A DNA stretch of 7,311 nt from Thermoplasmata archaeon (GTDB lineage: Archaea > Thermoplasmatota > Thermoplasmata > Sysuiplasmatales > Sysuiplasmataceae). A model generated the notes under the pieces. The model had not been told where the DNA came from and made no database searches. It was given only the letters and a program-made list of their open reading frames with translations. Below, piece after piece: positions 6,261-7,311 of this stretch. Positions within the stretch are counted from its first letter, which is position 1. Every line of letters starts with the position of its first letter. The position numbers and the translations under genes are program-made. The DNA lies in assembly GCA_021796175.1 (NCBI GenBank), contig JAJYOM010000075.1, positions 1 to 7,311 of the forward strand. The letters run 5' to 3'.

Positions 6261-6267
6261 ACTCCTC
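6261..6267 (-). promoter_or_regulatory. Shine-Dalgarno-like site of fttA
   Basis: On the minus strand gaggagt lies 8 bases before the fttA ATG and matches the archaeal 16S anti-Shine-Dalgarno over aggag. It confirms the start and suits an internal gene of an operon. Confidence 0.6.
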
Positions 6268-6319
6268 GAATTATTGAGTGAATTTGACAAATAACAGGAA
6301 AACTGGACCTGTACGGTTC

Positions 6320-6327
6320 TAATTAAG
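6320..6327 (-). promoter_or_regulatory. Possible TATA-like box for a separate fttA promoter
   Basis: On the minus strand cttaatta in the psmB-fttA gap would give a leader of about 45 bases for fttA. It could provide a second promoter in addition to read-through from psmB. The match is modest. Confidence 0.22.
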
Positions 6328-6336
6328 GGATTTTAT

Positions 6337-6975
6337 TCATGCTGTTTTCAGTATCTTTGCCCATCTCTTTTCTATCTCCTTGTCTTCAAGTTTGACATAG
6401 CCCTTGCCAGTGATGTTTACTATTACCGCCTTCCCGCCGCTGGCTGAGTCTCTTTCCATTGCGGCATGCAGCGCCCTAATTGCAATGTCGCTACCTTCCA
6501 CTACAGTCAGTCCTTCCTCAAACTGGTCCTCGAGCACCCCTAACGCAAAAGGAGAACCTGAACCTATTGAAACATACTTGTCGGGTGTCATTCCGCCAGC
6601 TGCATCCAGTCCGAAGACGGAAGGTTGGTTTCCGTCAACACCACCCACTATCAGACCTACGTAGAACGGAGTGTATCTGTTCGACTGGAGGATTGAAGCT
6701 GTCAGCGATGCGGCTGACTTTACACTCATGTAAGACCCGGTCTTCAGCCGGTGCAACTCAACTTCGGCCCTTATATACCTCGCAAGTGCCTGATCGTCGC
6801 CTACAAGACCCGCAGTCGTCATTCCAAGGTTGTCATCAAGTTTGTAAATCTTGTCTGCATGCTTGTGTGCTATCATGTTCCCCATAGTGGCTCGCGTTTC
6901 TGATGCCAAGACCGCTCCGTCCTTGCAGGCTATGCCAATAGTTGTAGTTCCTTTCTTGAGATCTGATATGTCCAT
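6337..6975 (-). CDS. psmB: 20S proteasome beta subunit (N-terminal threonine protease)
   Basis: This is the catalytic subunit of the archaeal 20S proteasome, which forms the two inner seven-member rings that degrade unfolded proteins. From the ATG at 6975 the precursor has 212 residues, close to the Thermoplasma subunit. A short propeptide (MDISDLKKG) is expected to be removed autocatalytically before TTTIG, leaving Thr1 as nucleophile. In mature numbering Glu17 and Lys33 are in place, and the GSGS loop and the RDSASGG segment (about 166-172) supply the other active-site residues. A TTG at 6999 would add eight residues, but the ATG has gaggt 6 bases upstream and gives the usual propeptide length. 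psmB is the first gene of a likely psmB-fttA operon, with a TATA-like box at 7033-7041. The alpha subunit gene is not in the window. Confidence 0.96.
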   Translation of the reverse strand: MDISDLKKGTTTIGIACKDGAVLASETRATMGNMIAHKHADKIYKLDDNLGMTTAGLVGDDQALARYIRAEVELHRLKTGSYMSVKSAASLTASILQSNRYTPFYVGLIVGGVDGNQPSVFGLDAAGGMTPDKYVSIGSGSPFALGVLEDQFEEGLTVVEGSDIAIRALHAAMERDSASGGKAVIVNITGKGYVKLEDKEIEKRWAKILKTA

Positions 6976-6981
6976 CAAACA

Positions 6982-6986
6982 ACCTC
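6982..6986 (-). promoter_or_regulatory. Shine-Dalgarno-like site deciding the psmB start
   Basis: On the minus strand gaggt lies 6 bases before the ATG at 6975, fitting the archaeal anti-Shine-Dalgarno. It lies downstream of the TTG at 6999, so it supports the ATG. Confidence 0.55.
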
Positions 6987-7032
6987 TATACAATAGCAAA
7001 AAAGTTTGACGTTTCTGATAAAACTTGAACAG

Positions 7033-7041
7033 CTATTTAAG
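7033..7041 (-). promoter_or_regulatory. TATA-like box of psmB
   Basis: On the minus strand cttaaatag predicts transcription starting near 7010 and a leader of about 35 bases for psmB. Read on the plus strand the same site is ctatttaag, also a fair TATA-like box, so it could fire in both directions. Confidence 0.45.
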
Positions 7042-7064
7042 CCTTGAGTGGAACATCGCCAAAA

Positions 7065-7151
7065 ATGCAGGCACTTCAGTCAGTTCCAAGGACCAAATGT
7101 CCCTCCGAGCGTGTAAAGATGTGTATCAGATATCAGGAGCAAGCGATCTGA
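7065..7151 (+). CDS. Possible leaderless small ORF of 28 codons
   Basis: An ATG at 7065 opens 28 codons ending in TGA (starts MQALQSVPRTK). It lies about 28 bases after the plus-strand reading of the TATA-like site at 7033-7041, which is leaderless spacing. There are two cysteines and no recognisable domain. It overlaps the end of the partial minus-strand frame at 7126, so at most one of the two is likely to be real. Chance occurrence is quite possible. Confidence 0.15.
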   Translation: MQALQSVPRTKCPSERVKMCIRYQEQAI

Positions 7152-7311
7152 TGAGCTGCTGAATGTGCCTGGGCCAAATCAAACAGAAAGATTCCAAGTA
7201 AGGCTGCATACCATCGTCGTTTTCTTCAATGGGCCTCCAATTACAAATTAATTTCAGGGCATTCCCTGCTGTCAGAACTGTAATAATGAGGACCGACTTC
7301 TCATTTACAGC
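7126..7311 (-). CDS. Possible partial CDS (3' end), unknown, running off the right edge
   Basis: On the minus strand a frame is open from the window edge for 61 codons to a TGA at 7126-7128. It contains a hydrophobic stretch (SVLIITVLTAGNALKLIC), then a more polar part, and ends in QQLIRSLAPDI. Residue use looks protein-like, but I do not recognise a family. It would be the next gene upstream of psmB on the same strand, with a 150-base gap that holds psmB's own promoter. A frame of this length at an edge can arise by chance, so the call is tentative. Confidence 0.35.
   Translation of the reverse strand, partial: AVNEKSVLIITVLTAGNALKLICNWRPIEENDDGMQPYLESFCLIWPRHIQQLIRSLAPDI

Noticed and set aside
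6404..6887. Plus-strand open frames antisense to psmB
   Set aside because: They lie opposite a fully convincing psmB, show no domain and have no start signals; they are shadows of its codon pattern.
1..7311. CRISPR arrays, tRNA genes or complete insertion sequences
   Set aside because: No regularly spaced direct repeats, no T-loop GGTTCGA-type signature with matching acceptor stem, and no terminal repeats with target duplications were found by eye.

Overview
The window looks like a piece of an archaeal chromosome, most likely from the Thermoplasmata or a nearby euryarchaeal lineage (inference from gene content). It carries archaeal replication factor C large subunit, archaeal-type 4-demethylwyosine synthase, the KH/metallo-beta-lactamase/beta-CASP termination factor FttA (aCPSF1) and a threonine-protease proteasome beta subunit. 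Starts fit archaeal expression: TATA-like boxes about 26 bases before an apparently leaderless start (taw1), and Shine-Dalgarno-like sites before the minus-strand genes fttA and psmB.

Layout: (1) 1-253 is the left flank. It holds possible minus-strand coding remnants, a TATA-like box and a 7+2+7 dyad just before a serine recombinase. (2) 254-1102 encodes a short serine recombinase with catalytic and recombinase domains but no zinc-ribbon tail. (3) 1103-1733 is a gene-poor stretch unusually rich in inverted repeats. It contains a nested 91-base palindromic element (1260-1350), a run of GC-richer hairpins behind a TATA-like box (about 1435-1600) and a perfect 14-base palindrome. This is the most likely place for something undescribed. 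(4) 1734-3053 is rfcL. (5) 3054-3326 is an AT-rich intergenic stretch ending in the taw1 promoter. (6) 3327-4322 is taw1. (7) 4327-6252 (minus) is fttA, convergent with taw1 with only 4 bases between the stop codons. (8) 6337-6975 (minus) is psmB, upstream of and probably co-transcribed with fttA. (9) 6976-7311 holds the psmB promoter and perhaps the 3' end of another minus-strand gene running off the edge.

The right two-thirds is core information processing: clamp loading for replication, tRNA-Phe wyosine modification, transcription termination/3'-end formation and protein turnover. The left third is an accessory patch: a recombinase flanked by dyads, broken-looking reading frames and structured non-coding DNA. 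It is consistent with a decayed or small integrated element next to rfcL, but no element ends could be fixed. No tRNA, rRNA, CRISPR array or complete insertion sequence was recognised.
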